From Pomphorhynchus laevis (taxonomy: Eukaryota; Acanthocephala; Palaeacanthocephala; Echinorhynchida; Pomphorhynchidae), in contig WNNJ02003792.1 in assembly GCA_012934845.2 (NCBI GenBank), positions 25,981 to 89,980 of the forward strand: a stretch of DNA of 64,000 bases, in the 5' to 3' direction. The translations under genes and the position numbers were made by a program. The notes beneath the pieces are model-generated. The model saw only the letters and a list, made by a program, of their open reading frames with translations. It had not been told where the DNA came from and did no database searches. Numbering within the stretch: position 1 is the first letter of the stretch; every line of letters begins with the position of its first letter. Of this stretch, positions 33,000-43,663 are shown in pieces.

Positions 33000-35630
33000 T
33001 TTTATGTGGCAAATGCGTGCCGCGCACGCTTACATGGCCACACAAAAATCTACATCATGTGTCAAGAAGGTGTGAACGTAGGAGGTATTTGAATGTGATA
33101 AAGGAAGGAGCGCAACGGACGTCGAGAGGGAGTTGATTCTAGGCGAAGGTCCGGCTACGAGGAAGGATCGGTGAGCTTAATTGTTGTAGTAATTGGGAAC
33201 GTGGAGTAAGAAGGAATGACGGGAGCGCAGAGATAAAGAGGTGGGGCAAGTGTCGTCTAAGAAAAGGAGGTTGATTAACAATGAGGAGCCGACAGCGATG
33301 AGACTAAAAATTACGAAGGCCGAATTGGTTGCGGATGTGGATGGTGGGCTAGGAGAGTCGGGCAATATATGTGGATGTGTGGTCAAAGCGACGTAGACGT
33401 AGGAGCACTCGAACCGCAGAGTTGAGGATGTGTTGTAGAGGTTGGATGCTGGATTTTGGGGATTTGGCGAAAAGGCTGAGGCAGTAATCGATTTGAGGGA
33501 AAAGAAGGGATGAAAGATGAGGCATATAAGAGCGGAAGTCGATAAGGCGGTCAATACGGCGGATGTTACGGAGAATTAAGTTAGACCAGTGGATCTTGTC
33601 ACGGACAAAGGGTTTAAGGGAAATATGATCATCGAAATGGAAGCATAAGAATGTGAGATTGTTGACTATAGGGATGATTGATGAGGCGAAGATACACTGG
33701 GAGGAGATATGTTAGCTTGATGGGGATGATCCACATTATTTTGGACTTGTCAGTATTTAGAACGAGATGATAATAGGAAAGACGTTTGTAGATACAAGAA
33801 AGACATTTGGATGCAGAAATGCTGATTTTGTGTATGTGATGGGCGGGGTGCATGAGCATAGATGAAGATGTCATCGGCGTATTGCATGACATTAAAGGAG
33901 TAAGGTTTCATAAACAGAGAGATTTTGCCAAGTAGAAGAGAGAAAAGCACGGTCATGGGACTGAACCTGGTGGGACCCCGCAGAAAATGAGGATAGATGA
34001 GAGGATGATGAATTTGAACAGACGCGTTCGAGACGGATGTTGAAGTCGCCAAGAATGAGTGAGGGGATTGAGGACAAAGAACAGTGTGAAAGGAGATCAG
34101 CGAGTTTGGTAAAAAAAATAAGGAGGTAGGAGCTGATAAACCAGAACGGTATACAATGGTGATATCCTGAGTGATCGGGCTAGACGAACGACAAGTGAGA
34201 AATTCAAAAGAGCAAGGACTAAAAGAAGCAATGATTTTGCGAAGAGACACGGGGTGACGGGCGAATGCGAAAATACTGTCATGATTAGAGAATTTAGAAG
34301 GGGATGAACTGAGGGGGCGTCGGATTTGACTAGCGAGCCACCGGCAGAGAGTAAACGGCGAATTGAAATGTCGTCGGAATCGGAGTTCCAGGATTCGGTG
34401 AGGCAGAAGAGATCGATAGATTTCTTGGCGATTAGGTTGAGTATAAAATCGGATTTATAGAGAATAGATCTAGTGTTGAGGAGGCCGAGGTGGAAACCGT
34501 GTGTGGTTGTGAAAGGTGGATGCGGAGAAGACACATAGTGGTGATGGAGTGCCATCGAATTTTTGGGCGGGTGAGGACAACTTGAAAATTTTCCTCGATA
34601 TCTCGGTTGGAAAGGGATGTTTCGTTGTTTTCCTCACGACGACGTTTTTCGATGCGGGCATAAGAGAGTTGATCGATTTCGGAAGGGTTGCGATTGGGGA
34701 ATGCGAGTGTTTGAAGAGGACATGAGTTTAAATTGTTGGGAGAAGATAGAGGACTATAGAGGACTCGTGAGAGCGATGCTTGAAAACATTTTTCAAGAGA
34801 GGTGGCTGAGAATAGTTAGTTTGAGAAGATTTATTTGGGCGGATGAAGGCAACAGGATAGATGTCGCTGAAAAATTATGGTTTATCCGCAGGAACAAGAG
34901 ACGAGATGATGGATTTGAAGGTGGAAACATCGTGGTAAAGACGTGCTTGTGGAGATTAGGAGATGGAAGGAGTGATATTAGTGACGATAGTGCAACGATC
35001 GCGAGAAAGAGTGTTTCCGTTAAGGAGAACGAGTAACATGAGTTGGTGAGATCACGATAGGAGAGCTGGCAGTTGAGGATTTTGAGGGAGTTGGTTTGAC
35101 GGTGGGAGACAGAGAATAATTTTAATATAAATGGCGGCAAGCGATGTGCAGAAATTTTATGAGTGTCAACGATTGTGGAGGTTGGTAGGGGTGATTTTGA
35201 TTGATAAATGTAGGTTATTGAGAAACGAGACAGGAGGGACTGGACGGGGTGTCGTGTGAGTGAAGATGACATGGGATGTGAATTGTATATGGTGACATGA
35301 TCAGTAAGTAGAGAAAGGACATTGGAAATGTTGAGGGTAGTTTGAGTAGACGTGTTGGATTCTGATATGTGCTAATGTGATATGTTGCGGATTAATTTGA
35401 TTTCACAAAATCTACATAGAAAGTCTTCTTTAGACTTACTGTTGTCGCCGTCGATTGTTGTCCAGAAACTGCAGTCGTGTGTCGAGCACTGTACTTGCAG
35501 TTGATCGTAGTTGGTGTCGGTCGTGACTGTTTTCTTACGTCCTCTGATCAACGTCCTTGTGTGCTTAAGTTGTTAAGCTGCAAGTGATTGAATTGATCTG
35601 CAACTGATTGAATTGATCTGCAATGTTTTT
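33000..35630 (-). mobile_element. CR1/L2-type LINE, family B, with internal deletion
   Basis: Element order: 5' 20-bp repeats (35580-35625), 5' UTR, ORF1 (34793-35272), ORF2 start and endonuclease (34097-34555: LGLLNTRSILYKSDFIL, LTESWNSDSDDIS), then ILGDFNIRLE joined almost directly to the reverse transcriptase end (FNVMQYADDIFIYAHAP) and C-terminal domain (33177-33892). Roughly 1.2 kb of endonuclease and reverse transcriptase is missing between these parts compared with the 37.7-41.9 kb element. The 3' UTR carries a hairpin at 33015-33029 and ends near 33000 with AATAAAT-type sequence. Confidence 0.82.
33015..33029 (-). other. 3'-UTR hairpin of LINE family B
   Basis: GCGTGC-CGC-GCACGC, a perfect 6-bp stem. 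It is the counterpart of the hairpin at 41827-41843 in family A, in the position where L2-group LINEs carry a 3' stem-loop thought to be recognised by their reverse transcriptase. Confidence 0.6.
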
Positions 35631-35689
35631 ATTCTTTATATCACCAAGTCAACTTTTAACCGAGTTGATTATCAAATCATTGTTATTAC

Positions 35690-37015
35690 ACTAAGTTTTG
35701 ATACATTTAAGGTCACGTTTTAAATATTCACATTTTGTCTCTCTCGTTTTTGGTTGTTGCCCATATTTTTACATCGTCAGCAAATGTCAGGTAAGGATAC
35801 TTTAATCTTAGGAATAGATCATTCAAAATGTTGAGAAAGAGAAGTAGACTTATGACCGTGCCTTGAGGAAAACCCAAATGAACACGTAGAGCTGTTGACA
35901 AAACTTCATTTAATCGCACAACAAATGATCGGTTTTTAAGGAATTTCTTAATCCAGTAGCAAATTGCAGTATGAACATAAATTGCATAAATTGCAGTAAT
36001 GACGTAATAATGAATCAAGACGAGTGTGAGGAGTTATGTCAAATGCCATAGAAAAATTAAGAAAAATTATATCAACCGTAAAAACAAAACTAAGAGCAGC
36101 TACTCAATGTTCGCGAGCCTTCAACAGATTAGTTTGGCAAGAGCGACCGGGTTGGAAGCCGTGATGAGGAGAATAAGCAATAATTAGATATAATTTAAGA
36201 TGGTCACATATTTTCATCGCAATTAGCCTCTCCATAATTTTAGAAATAACACTGGTAAGACTAATTGGTCTAAAATCTGAACAAGTTAGTGCCAACTGCT
36301 TCTTTGGAATAGGCACAACAATTGCTCTTTTGCAATAAACAGGAATCGACGAATTTTGTAAACTTCGAAGACATAAGGACGTAAGGCTTGATGCAATAAT
36401 GTGTGGCAGAGTGCGCAAAATAAAAGGGGATATACTATCTGGTCCTGCAGAGTTAAAGCTATTTTATGTATGGAGTTCAGATCGAACTTCAATGACATTA
36501 ATGGGATATATTGATAAGTTAGATTGAAAGTTGGACGAGTACTGTACCCAGTCAATATTTGATTGCGAGGATGGATATACTACAAAACTGCTAGCAAGAG
36601 CTTCCGCAATAGCCTCATTGTTAACTATACATCACCGGATTACAAAGGAACACAATTGATCGCGAAAGGTAAGTACGACGATGTCTAACAAATGCCCAAA
36701 AACGTTTAGGAGTCCTGTTAATGTCAGAATCAATATCCTCTTTAAATGCTTTTCTTTTTGAGCGTTTTAGTTGGTTACAGAGGTTGCGGTAATTTCTATA
36801 CTCATGGATCGTGACATTGGTGCGTTGAGGGATTCGCCAAAATCAATTTATTTCCTTGTTCGTAGTCTTAACCTCATTGTCGATCCACAGTTGCATTGTC
36901 GTCCGGTAAGCCCTACTTCTTATTAATGCAAACGTATCCGACATGATTATAAGGTTTCTGGTCACTAACGATAAGTGATCACAAATTGGAAGATCGACAG
37001 ATTTAAACTTGAGCT
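35690..37015 (-). mobile_element. CR1-type LINE fragment (reverse transcriptase)
   Basis: Minus-strand pieces: KRSKRKAFKEDID and RFWAFVRHRR-like text (about 36680-36900), VYCKRAIVVPIPKK, FRPISLTSVISKIMERLI and HHGFQPGRSCQTNLL (36104-36418), then KFLKNRSFVVRLNEVLSTA, GFPQGTVISLLLFLNILND and YLTFADDVKIW (35728-36018). Both ends are truncated and frames are broken. It is a different family from the L2-like elements around it. Confidence 0.78.
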
Positions 37016-37022
37016 GAACTTA

Positions 37023-37095
37023 TATGAACTTTAGGCAATAATATTTAATATTTAAATTATATTTTTTACAATTAAGAACTGTTATTATTAAAAAA
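37023..37095. repeat. left copy of a ~68-bp direct repeat
   Basis: GGCAATAATATTTAATATTT followed by AT-rich sequence, nearly identical (about two differences) to 42043-42115. The pair brackets 5 kb that holds the LTR-element scrap and the long family A LINE. Confidence 0.7.
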
Positions 37096-37139
37096 ATTAT
37101 TTTGAGTTTAAACCCATAATTAGAATCGAACAAATAGAG

Positions 37140-37510
37140 ATTTAAAAGGCTTTATTCAACATCATCTAGAAATAAAAATTAGATCAATAGTTTATAGTTT
37201 CATAACATTTACCGCAGCAATATAGTCTTTAAGATATGAAGGTTGTTTAGTTTTTCTTGACGATCTTATGAATTGCATGCTAGGTATTTCGTTCATTTTA
37301 TAACCTGGCGTAAATTCTTCTTCATCGGACTTATGCAAGGCATTTGGATTTACGTCTCTTGGAATCGGACAATCATCCGAATTATGATTACTATCGTTAG
37401 AGAATGTACGTTCATGTATCTTTTGAGAAGCCTGATGTATTTCTGGTTGAGCGCTCTGAAAATCGGATGATTTGATAGTACCGGGACATCTCAATAAGTA
37501 TTGTGTTGAT
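37140..37510 (-). mobile_element. LTR retroelement (gypsy-like) 3' fragment
   Basis: The open frame 37192-37494 ends with RSSRKTKQPSYLKDYI, which parallels KPAYLEDFV at the C-terminus of the gypsy fossil at 22.5-26.0 kb. An AATAAAGCC signal follows, as in that element's LTR. Only the 3' portion is present; it is a broken fossil. Confidence 0.5.
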
Positions 37511-37612
37511 ATAGTGTCCTGACAACCATTTTCTCGTTCAATAATTGCATAATTAAAAACTTAAATTTTAGTTTTTATCTTAGTTTTAATCATAATTAAA
37601 AACTTAAACTTA

Positions 37613-37642
37613 AGATCTCAAACTTAAAAAAGTTTGAGATCT
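37613..37642. repeat. perfect 13-bp palindrome hairpin
   Basis: AGATCTCAAACTT and its exact reverse complement are separated by four A residues, within a stretch of AAACTTAA-type repeats. No element assignment. Confidence 0.6.
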
Positions 37643-37657
37643 AAAGTAAATACATTC

Positions 37658-37717
37658 CAGATTATTCCTGTCAGTTCCAGATTATTCCTGTCAGTTCCAG
37701 ATTATTCCTGTCAGTCC
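37658..37717 (+). repeat. three copies of a 20-bp repeat at a LINE 5' end
   Basis: TTCCAGATTATTCCTGTCAG in three head-to-tail copies, followed by CGCCCGCTACGCTCGCGG and the LINE. Its layout parallels the 20-bp repeats at the 5' ends of family B, though the sequence differs. Confidence 0.85.
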
Positions 37718-37736
37718 CGCCCGCTACGCTCGCGGA

Positions 37737-38925
37737 TTGAGCTCAATTTATCGAAAAAAGGTCATGCCTAAAAAAGCGCGATCTCAGATCCCTGTTCCTG
37801 ATCAAGAATATTCCACATCAGAATGCAATGATGGTTATACCAGCTTTGAAGTTGGATGCGATTCCAAATATTGTGATGTATGGACACTTGTTCGTGTTAA
37901 AATATCCAACCACTCGGTGTATAAACGTAAACATTTCACTTGCGGTTTTTGTACATTAGTACGACTACTACAGTTATTCTGCTCCTCTACTCCTGTATCA
38001 CACACGACCACTCAAACCAATGCTGTTTTAGATGTTTCCCTCGCATCATATAATCCCATTATTAAACCTACTCTCTCACACTCCTCGTTCAACTACGTAC
38101 AAAACTTCCATTAATCTTTCTCATTCTAACAATGCTAACGGTAAAGCTTTTCATCACGTACCTTCTCTTTCCTATTCCTCCCCCAATCTAAATAAATCTC
38201 AAACTTTATTCTCCTCACGTACTCCTTACTCGACCTCCCCTGTATCACCTCTCAATAATTTACACCCTTTCATCAAAATCATTTCCAGTAACATTTCCGA
38301 TCAAGTGATTCAACACTCCATTCCTGTCACTCATGCCCCAACCTATCTTAATTCTCCTTACTCTACCTCCCACGTAACACTTCCAAATAATTTACATCCT
38401 TCATTTAAAATCATATCCAGTCACATCTCTGATCAACCGATTCAACACCCCGCTCCTGTCACACTTGCTCCAACCAATATTAATTCTTTATCAAGCACCC
38501 CTGTCATTTCCACTTCTATCTGCTCATCTACCTCGACTCCTACCAGCTCTGTCCGTCCACCACTTTCACGAAATCGTTTTCCTTCGCGCGATCGCTGTAT
38601 AATCATATCAAACTTAAAGCTTTCCGAATCTGGTTCTCCACAATCTCGCCTCGATGATGATGTATCTGATTTTAGGTCTATCCTAGCAACCATTCTTCCT
38701 GATGACAACCAATCCCTCTTCAATAATATCGCTCCTGTATCCTTTATTCGTTTAAACAAATCCACTAAATCCAATTATCTTAGTCCTCCACTCATAAAAA
38801 TAGTTTTCCGACATAGTTCACATGCCTCTTCGGTACTCTCCCAACGTTTTAAACTACTTACTACTTTATTTACTTGTCGTATCTTTCCTGACCGCTCCCC
38901 TTCTGATACTGCCAGCTCAATTTAG
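37737..38925 (+). CDS. LINE ORF1 with PHD-like zinc finger (broken)
   Basis: The first part (37737-38114) has a Cys/His series, CNDGYTSFEVGCDSKYCDVW, then H and a closing FTCGFC, the spacing of a PHD-like finger. PHD fingers in ORF1 are known from CR1-group LINEs. The frame then shifts to 38032-38925, a Ser/Thr/Pro-rich region with short internal repeats (variants of NNLHPSFKIISSHISDQ) and a conserved end containing LIKIVFRHSSHASSVLSQRF. The product would be an RNA-binding or chaperone-type protein, which is inference. It is separated from ORF2 by about 100 bp. Confidence 0.68.
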
Positions 38926-39028
38926 CTCGCATTGAGAAACATCGAGGTGAAACAAACGGCGAGTCATCCTTATCTATACGTCAAATCAACGGAAATTTTC
39001 ACGTTGTACACACAAGGCCAAAAATTCG

Positions 39029-41797
39029 ATGGCGTCCCAACTCTTCCCCTTGTCTTCTTCGCTTGTCAATCTCGCTCCTAAGCATACTTTTCGTCTTAGT
39101 CTATTCAACACTCGCTCCATTCTTCATAAAGCTGATATGCTTCTTGATATCTTCGATCAATTATCTATCGATATTCTCTGCATTACCGAATCCTGGCACT
39201 CTGACTCCGACGATCTTGCTATTCGTCGTCTATGTCGCTCTGGTTGTTCTCTAGTTGAATCAGCTCGTCAAATTGCATCTCATACATCTACTGCTTCTAA
39301 CCATGGCGGTATTGTTGCCATTGCTCGTCACCCAATGTCTTTACGTAAAATCAACGTTAACATCCGTTACACTTCGTTCGAATTACTCATATGCAGATTA
39401 TCAACGCCTTTCCCTCTGGAACTTGTGATTGTATACCGTCCAGGTTCAGTTGCCCCATCACGTATCTTCTTTAACGACCTTGCAGATCTAATGTCTCACT
39501 GTTCATTGTCTTTTACTCCTTTTGTTCTCGGAAACTTTAACATTCGTATTGATCGCCCGTCTGACTCTGACTCTATCACTTTAACTAATCTTTTTTTCTG
39601 ATTTTAACTATAAATTACTTTCAACAAGCCCAACTCATATTCTAGGCGGTGCTCTCGACATCATTGCTGTTCCTAACTGCTTCAATGACTATACCTCCTT
39701 GTCAATTACTGATCCTGGTTTGTCCGATCATTTCCTTGTCACTCTTACTCTTACTCGTCCCCATCCTCCTTCTCCGCCTTTACCTTTATCTACACCAAGT
39801 CGACCCTGGAAGCTTCTCGATATCCCTGTTCTCTGCACAGCCTTACTCAATTCTTCACTCTTTTCACTTCCTCTTAACTATCTATCTCCCGATGATCTCT
39901 GCATTCTGTTTGATTCTGAACTTACGTCGATCCTCAATAACCTTCTGCCTAGTCGACATCGACGTTCCCAGCGCTTGCGACATGCTCCCTGCTTCGATTC
40001 TGAATGTGGTCTTTCTTAGCGTCGACTCCGTCACTCTTTTCGTATGTATAAACGCTTTCTTAAACGTTCTCTCAACTCACTCCCTCAAATCTTTGTGATT
40101 CCTACTTTTCTCAACGCCGTTCACATCTAATTCTTATACTTACTAAACGTATCTTCTTTTGGCGAAATCAACTCGAATCATCTTCCAACACTAAATCTCA
40201 TTGTAAAATCTTAAACTCAATTCTTTTACGATCATCTACCCCTTGTAATATAAATCCTGATGAATTTTCTTCTCATCTACAAACTAAGATATCTAATTTA
40301 CTTTCCCCACTACCCATAGCCCACTTGTACCCACTCTTCTCTTTAAATAGTTTCCTCCCGTCTGATGAAGTTTCTTCGGTTCTGCTGTCGTTACCCAATA
40401 AAACCTCTCGTTCTGACCCAATTCCCACTCACTTGCTTAAAAATATCTGCTCTACTATCTCCCCCTTCCTAACCACATTGTTCAACTCGTCCATCCGTAG
40501 CCGTACATTTCCTTCCATCTGGAAATGCGCCACTGATCGTCCTCTCATCAAAAAGCAATCTCTCGACTCTTCACTACCATCTGCGTACCGTCCTATTTCA
40601 CTTCTCTTAACTTTCTCTAAACTCCTTAAGCGTCTAGTTCTTAAGCAAGTTAATATATATCTCTTTTCCTCTAACTTATTTCCTCCCTTTCAAGGCGCTT
40701 TGTGATCGACATCGTCGATCACTCGATACTTCTCCGTCGCCTTCGTCATTATTATGGCTTCTCTTTACCCACTGTATCATGGTTTTCTTCGTATCTATCA
40801 ACCGTACATTTCGCATCTATTCTAACTCTTCTCTCTCCCATCCGTCGTCCATTCTGTCCGGTGTTCCACAAGTCTCCGTATTAGGCCTTACGCCTTTCTC
40901 TCTTCTTCTTGGTGATTTGTCTTTGATTTCTCATAAATTTAACTTCTATGTTATGCAAATTGCTGATGACATTCTCATCTATGCTCATGCATCTGTTTAT
41001 CGTATTCACGATCTTAGTGTTTCTGCTTCCGACTGTCTTGTCTCAATTTCCAATCATCTTTCTTCCCTTCGCCTTTCTCTGAATCCTGATAAATCCAAAA
41101 TTATGTGGATCCTACCTCAACGCCTCGGCTTCGAACCTCCCTCCATATCATTAAATTCTACAATTCTTCCTATCGTTGATAATCTCGTTTTCCTAGGCTT
41201 CCATTTTGACAACCGACTTTCACTTAAACCTTTCGTTATAGATAAAGTACGCTCATCTACCTTGATACTCCGCAAACTCCGTCAAGTTCGTAGATTGATC
41301 GATTTACCTTCTTGTATGACTCTCATATCACCTCTCCTTTTTTCTAGACTCGATTATTGTCTTAGTCTATTTTCCAACTCACCTAAATCCACTCTTCTTC
41401 CCTACAACGCATCGTCAACGCAGCCGTCCGAATTCTCCTCCGTCTTCGTCGTTTTGATCATACATCCTACCATCTTGCTTCTCTCGATTTGCCTACAATT
41501 TATTGTCGTGTTCAAATTCGTCTTCTTATCGTTGCTTTCCGCCTTGTAACTTTTCATACCCCTTCATTTCTCAACCTTCCTTTTCTTGATAATTCTCGTC
41601 CTGTTTACTGTTCCTTGCGTTCCTGTAATTCCCTTCTTTTACATGTCCCAAACTACTCTACCTTCTTTGGACTCCGCTCCTTCATTGTGGCTGCTCCTCT
41701 GTCGTGGAACCATCTGCCTATTCATATACGCCAATCAACTTCCCTGCCGTGCTTCAAACGCCAAATCCGATCCCATTTAAACAATTTATCTGCTTGA
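39029..41797 (+). CDS. LINE ORF2: apurinic-type endonuclease and reverse transcriptase (broken)
   Basis: The endonuclease (39029-39750) contains LSLFNTRSILHKAD, ILCITESWHSDSDDL, ELVIVYRPGS, FVLGNFNIRID and ITDPGLSDHFLVTL. The reverse transcriptase (40325-41100) contains IPTHLLKNICSTISPFLTTL, AYRPISLLLTFSKLLKRLVL, a deletion where the QSAFR...LDLSSAFD segment should be, IVDHSILLRRLRHYYG, SILSGVPQVSVLG and QIADDILIYAHAS, where the usual YADD is IADD. The C-terminal domain (41100-41797) has LNPDKSKIMWILP, RLDYCLSLFSNSP and APLSWNHLPIHIRQSTSL. Frames change at least four times. Confidence 0.8.
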
Positions 41798-41826
41798 CTT
41801 TTTCATTTTTGTTTTTGGACTTGTAA

Positions 41827-41843
41827 GCGTGCAGATTGTACGC
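41827..41843 (+). other. 3'-UTR hairpin of LINE family A
   Basis: GCGTGC and GTACGC pair around the loop AGATT, with one G-U pair. Position and flanks (GTAAGC ... CATT) match the family B hairpin at 33015-33029. Confidence 0.6.
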
Positions 41844-42042
41844 ATTTTCCTCATTAAATAAATTTGTATTATTATTAGATGTCCCATCATGACGTTGTCA
41901 CATCGAGTAAAGTCTATGTTGATATTATCAACAGTTGTATATCAACTGATATACACCAATGTTTGTTTTTTGCTTAATTTTTGCTACAAATTTCGTGAAC
42001 AAAAATTTTATCCTTTTAGAATTGTTGTTATATCCCAATTAC

Positions 42043-42115
42043 AATAAGGCAATAATATTTAATATTTAAATTATATTTTTTACAATTAAGTATTGTTATT
42101 ATTAAAAAAATCTTT
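42043..42115. repeat. right copy of the ~68-bp direct repeat
   Basis: Partner of 37023-37095; see that entry. AT-rich, unassigned sequence surrounds it from 41881 to 42550. Confidence 0.7.
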
Positions 42116-42549
42116 TGCAAAACAAATTCATTTAAAATAAACTCAAAGATTTAATTTTGACCACTAAGCTATTTATGCTATTTTGTTACAATTTCTTGTA
42201 CAAGCTTTCTCCTTTCAGAATTGTAGTTTTATCCAAATTACAATTTGTTTTGCAATAAATTGTTATTATTAATAATTCAGTTCAAAGGTTACCCACAAAT
42301 GGGCCTGTACATTATAATTAATATAATGGATGACATGTGCAAATAAAATTCGATCAGGTGTTACTTATGATGCCCCTGGGGCTCTCCTTACTCTAATACA
42401 GTTAGACGCATCACGGTATAAGTCGAAAGCTAGACCTCGTTTTAGTCAGCACATACATTCTGCATAAGGACGGCCATGCTTAAAGGCTTGACGGCTTACT
42501 CATTAACGGCTTACTTGACGCTATTGTTAACTTTTTTTGTTATAATTCG

Positions 42550-43320
42550 ACACTATTGATAAGTTTGTTAAATTATTTAAATTGGATCGGATTTGTCGTT
42601 TGAAGCACTGCAGGGAAGTTGATTGGCGTATATGAATGGGCAGATGATTCCACGATTAAGGAGCAGCCACAATGAAGGAGCGGAGTTCAAAGGAGATAGA
42701 GTAGTTTGGGACATGTAAAAGAAGGGAGTTACAGGAATGCAAGGAACAGTAAACAGGACGATAATTATCAAGAAAAGGAAGGTTGATAAATGAAGGGGTA
42801 TGAAAAGTTACAAGGCGGAAAGCAACGATAAGAAGACGAATTTGTACAGGACAATAAATTGTAGGCAAATCGAGAGAAGCAAGATGGTAGGATGTATGAT
42901 CAAAACGACAAAGACGGAGGATAATTCGGACAGCTGCGTTGACGATGCGTTGTAGGGGGAAAAGAGTGAATTTAGGTGAGTTGGAAAATAGACTAAAACA
43001 ATAATCGAGTCTAGAAAAAAGGAGAGATGATATGAGAGTCATACAAGAAGGGAAATCGATCAATCTACGAATTTGACGGAGGTTGCGGAGTATCAAGGTA
43101 GATGAGCGTACTTTATCTCTAACGAAAGGTTTAAGTGAAAGTCGGTTGTCAAAATGGAAGCCTAGGAAAACGAGATTATCAACGATAGGAAGAATTGTAG
43201 AATTTACTGATACGGAGGGATGTTCTATGCCGAGGCGTCTGGATTGCATCTACATAATTTTGGACATATTAGGATTTAGAGAAAGACGAAGGGAAGAAAG
43301 ATGATTGGAAATTGAGACAA
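42550..43320 (-). mobile_element. CR1/L2-type LINE, family A, 3' fragment in inverted orientation
   Basis: The long minus-strand frame 42656-43249 reads ILPIVDNLVFLGFHFDNRLS, RLDYCFSLFSNSPK, LQRIVNAAVRIILRL and VPNYSISFELRSFIVAAP, closely matching the end of the plus-strand element at 41.1-41.8 kb. The two are tail to tail. The copy is 5' truncated and appears to lack the 3' hairpin. Confidence 0.85.
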
Positions 43321-43663
43321 ATAATTTATATTAATAATTATTAATATTTAATATTTAAATTAATATTTAAATATTAATTATTATTCAATAATTAATATTA
43401 TTAATTATTATTAATTATTAATTAATAATATTAAGGATTTAATTTATATTTTTAATCTCAAAGATTTAATTTTGACGAAAACACTATTTATGTAAAAGAA
43501 ATTATAAAGAGATATATTAAATACAATTAAACTTTGACATTTTTTTAGCATATTAATGTTTTGCATTAATCTTTGCGTTTTTGTACGTTTTATTTAATTT
43601 TTAATGATTTGTTTCGTTGCAGGTTGTTAATTATTTTATTTAATCTTTTCATAAAAGCTTGGA
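43321..43663. other. AT-rich upstream region of the RECQ5 gene
   Basis: TTAATATT-type simple sequence (about 43321-43440), then AT-rich DNA leading to the start codon at 43664. It probably holds the promoter and 5' UTR; no specific motif is convincing. Confidence 0.35.

Larger units (their letters stand above)
37718..41880 (+). mobile_element. CR1/L2-type LINE, family A, near full length
   Basis: The most complete LINE in the window: 5' repeats, ORF1 (37737-38925), ORF2 (39029-41797), 3' UTR with hairpin (41827-41843) and an AATAAATTTGTATTATTATT end. Its overall 4.2 kb is close to what L2-group elements show. The coding frames are interrupted and a piece of about 50 residues is missing in the reverse transcriptase, so it is not autonomous. 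Confidence 0.87.
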
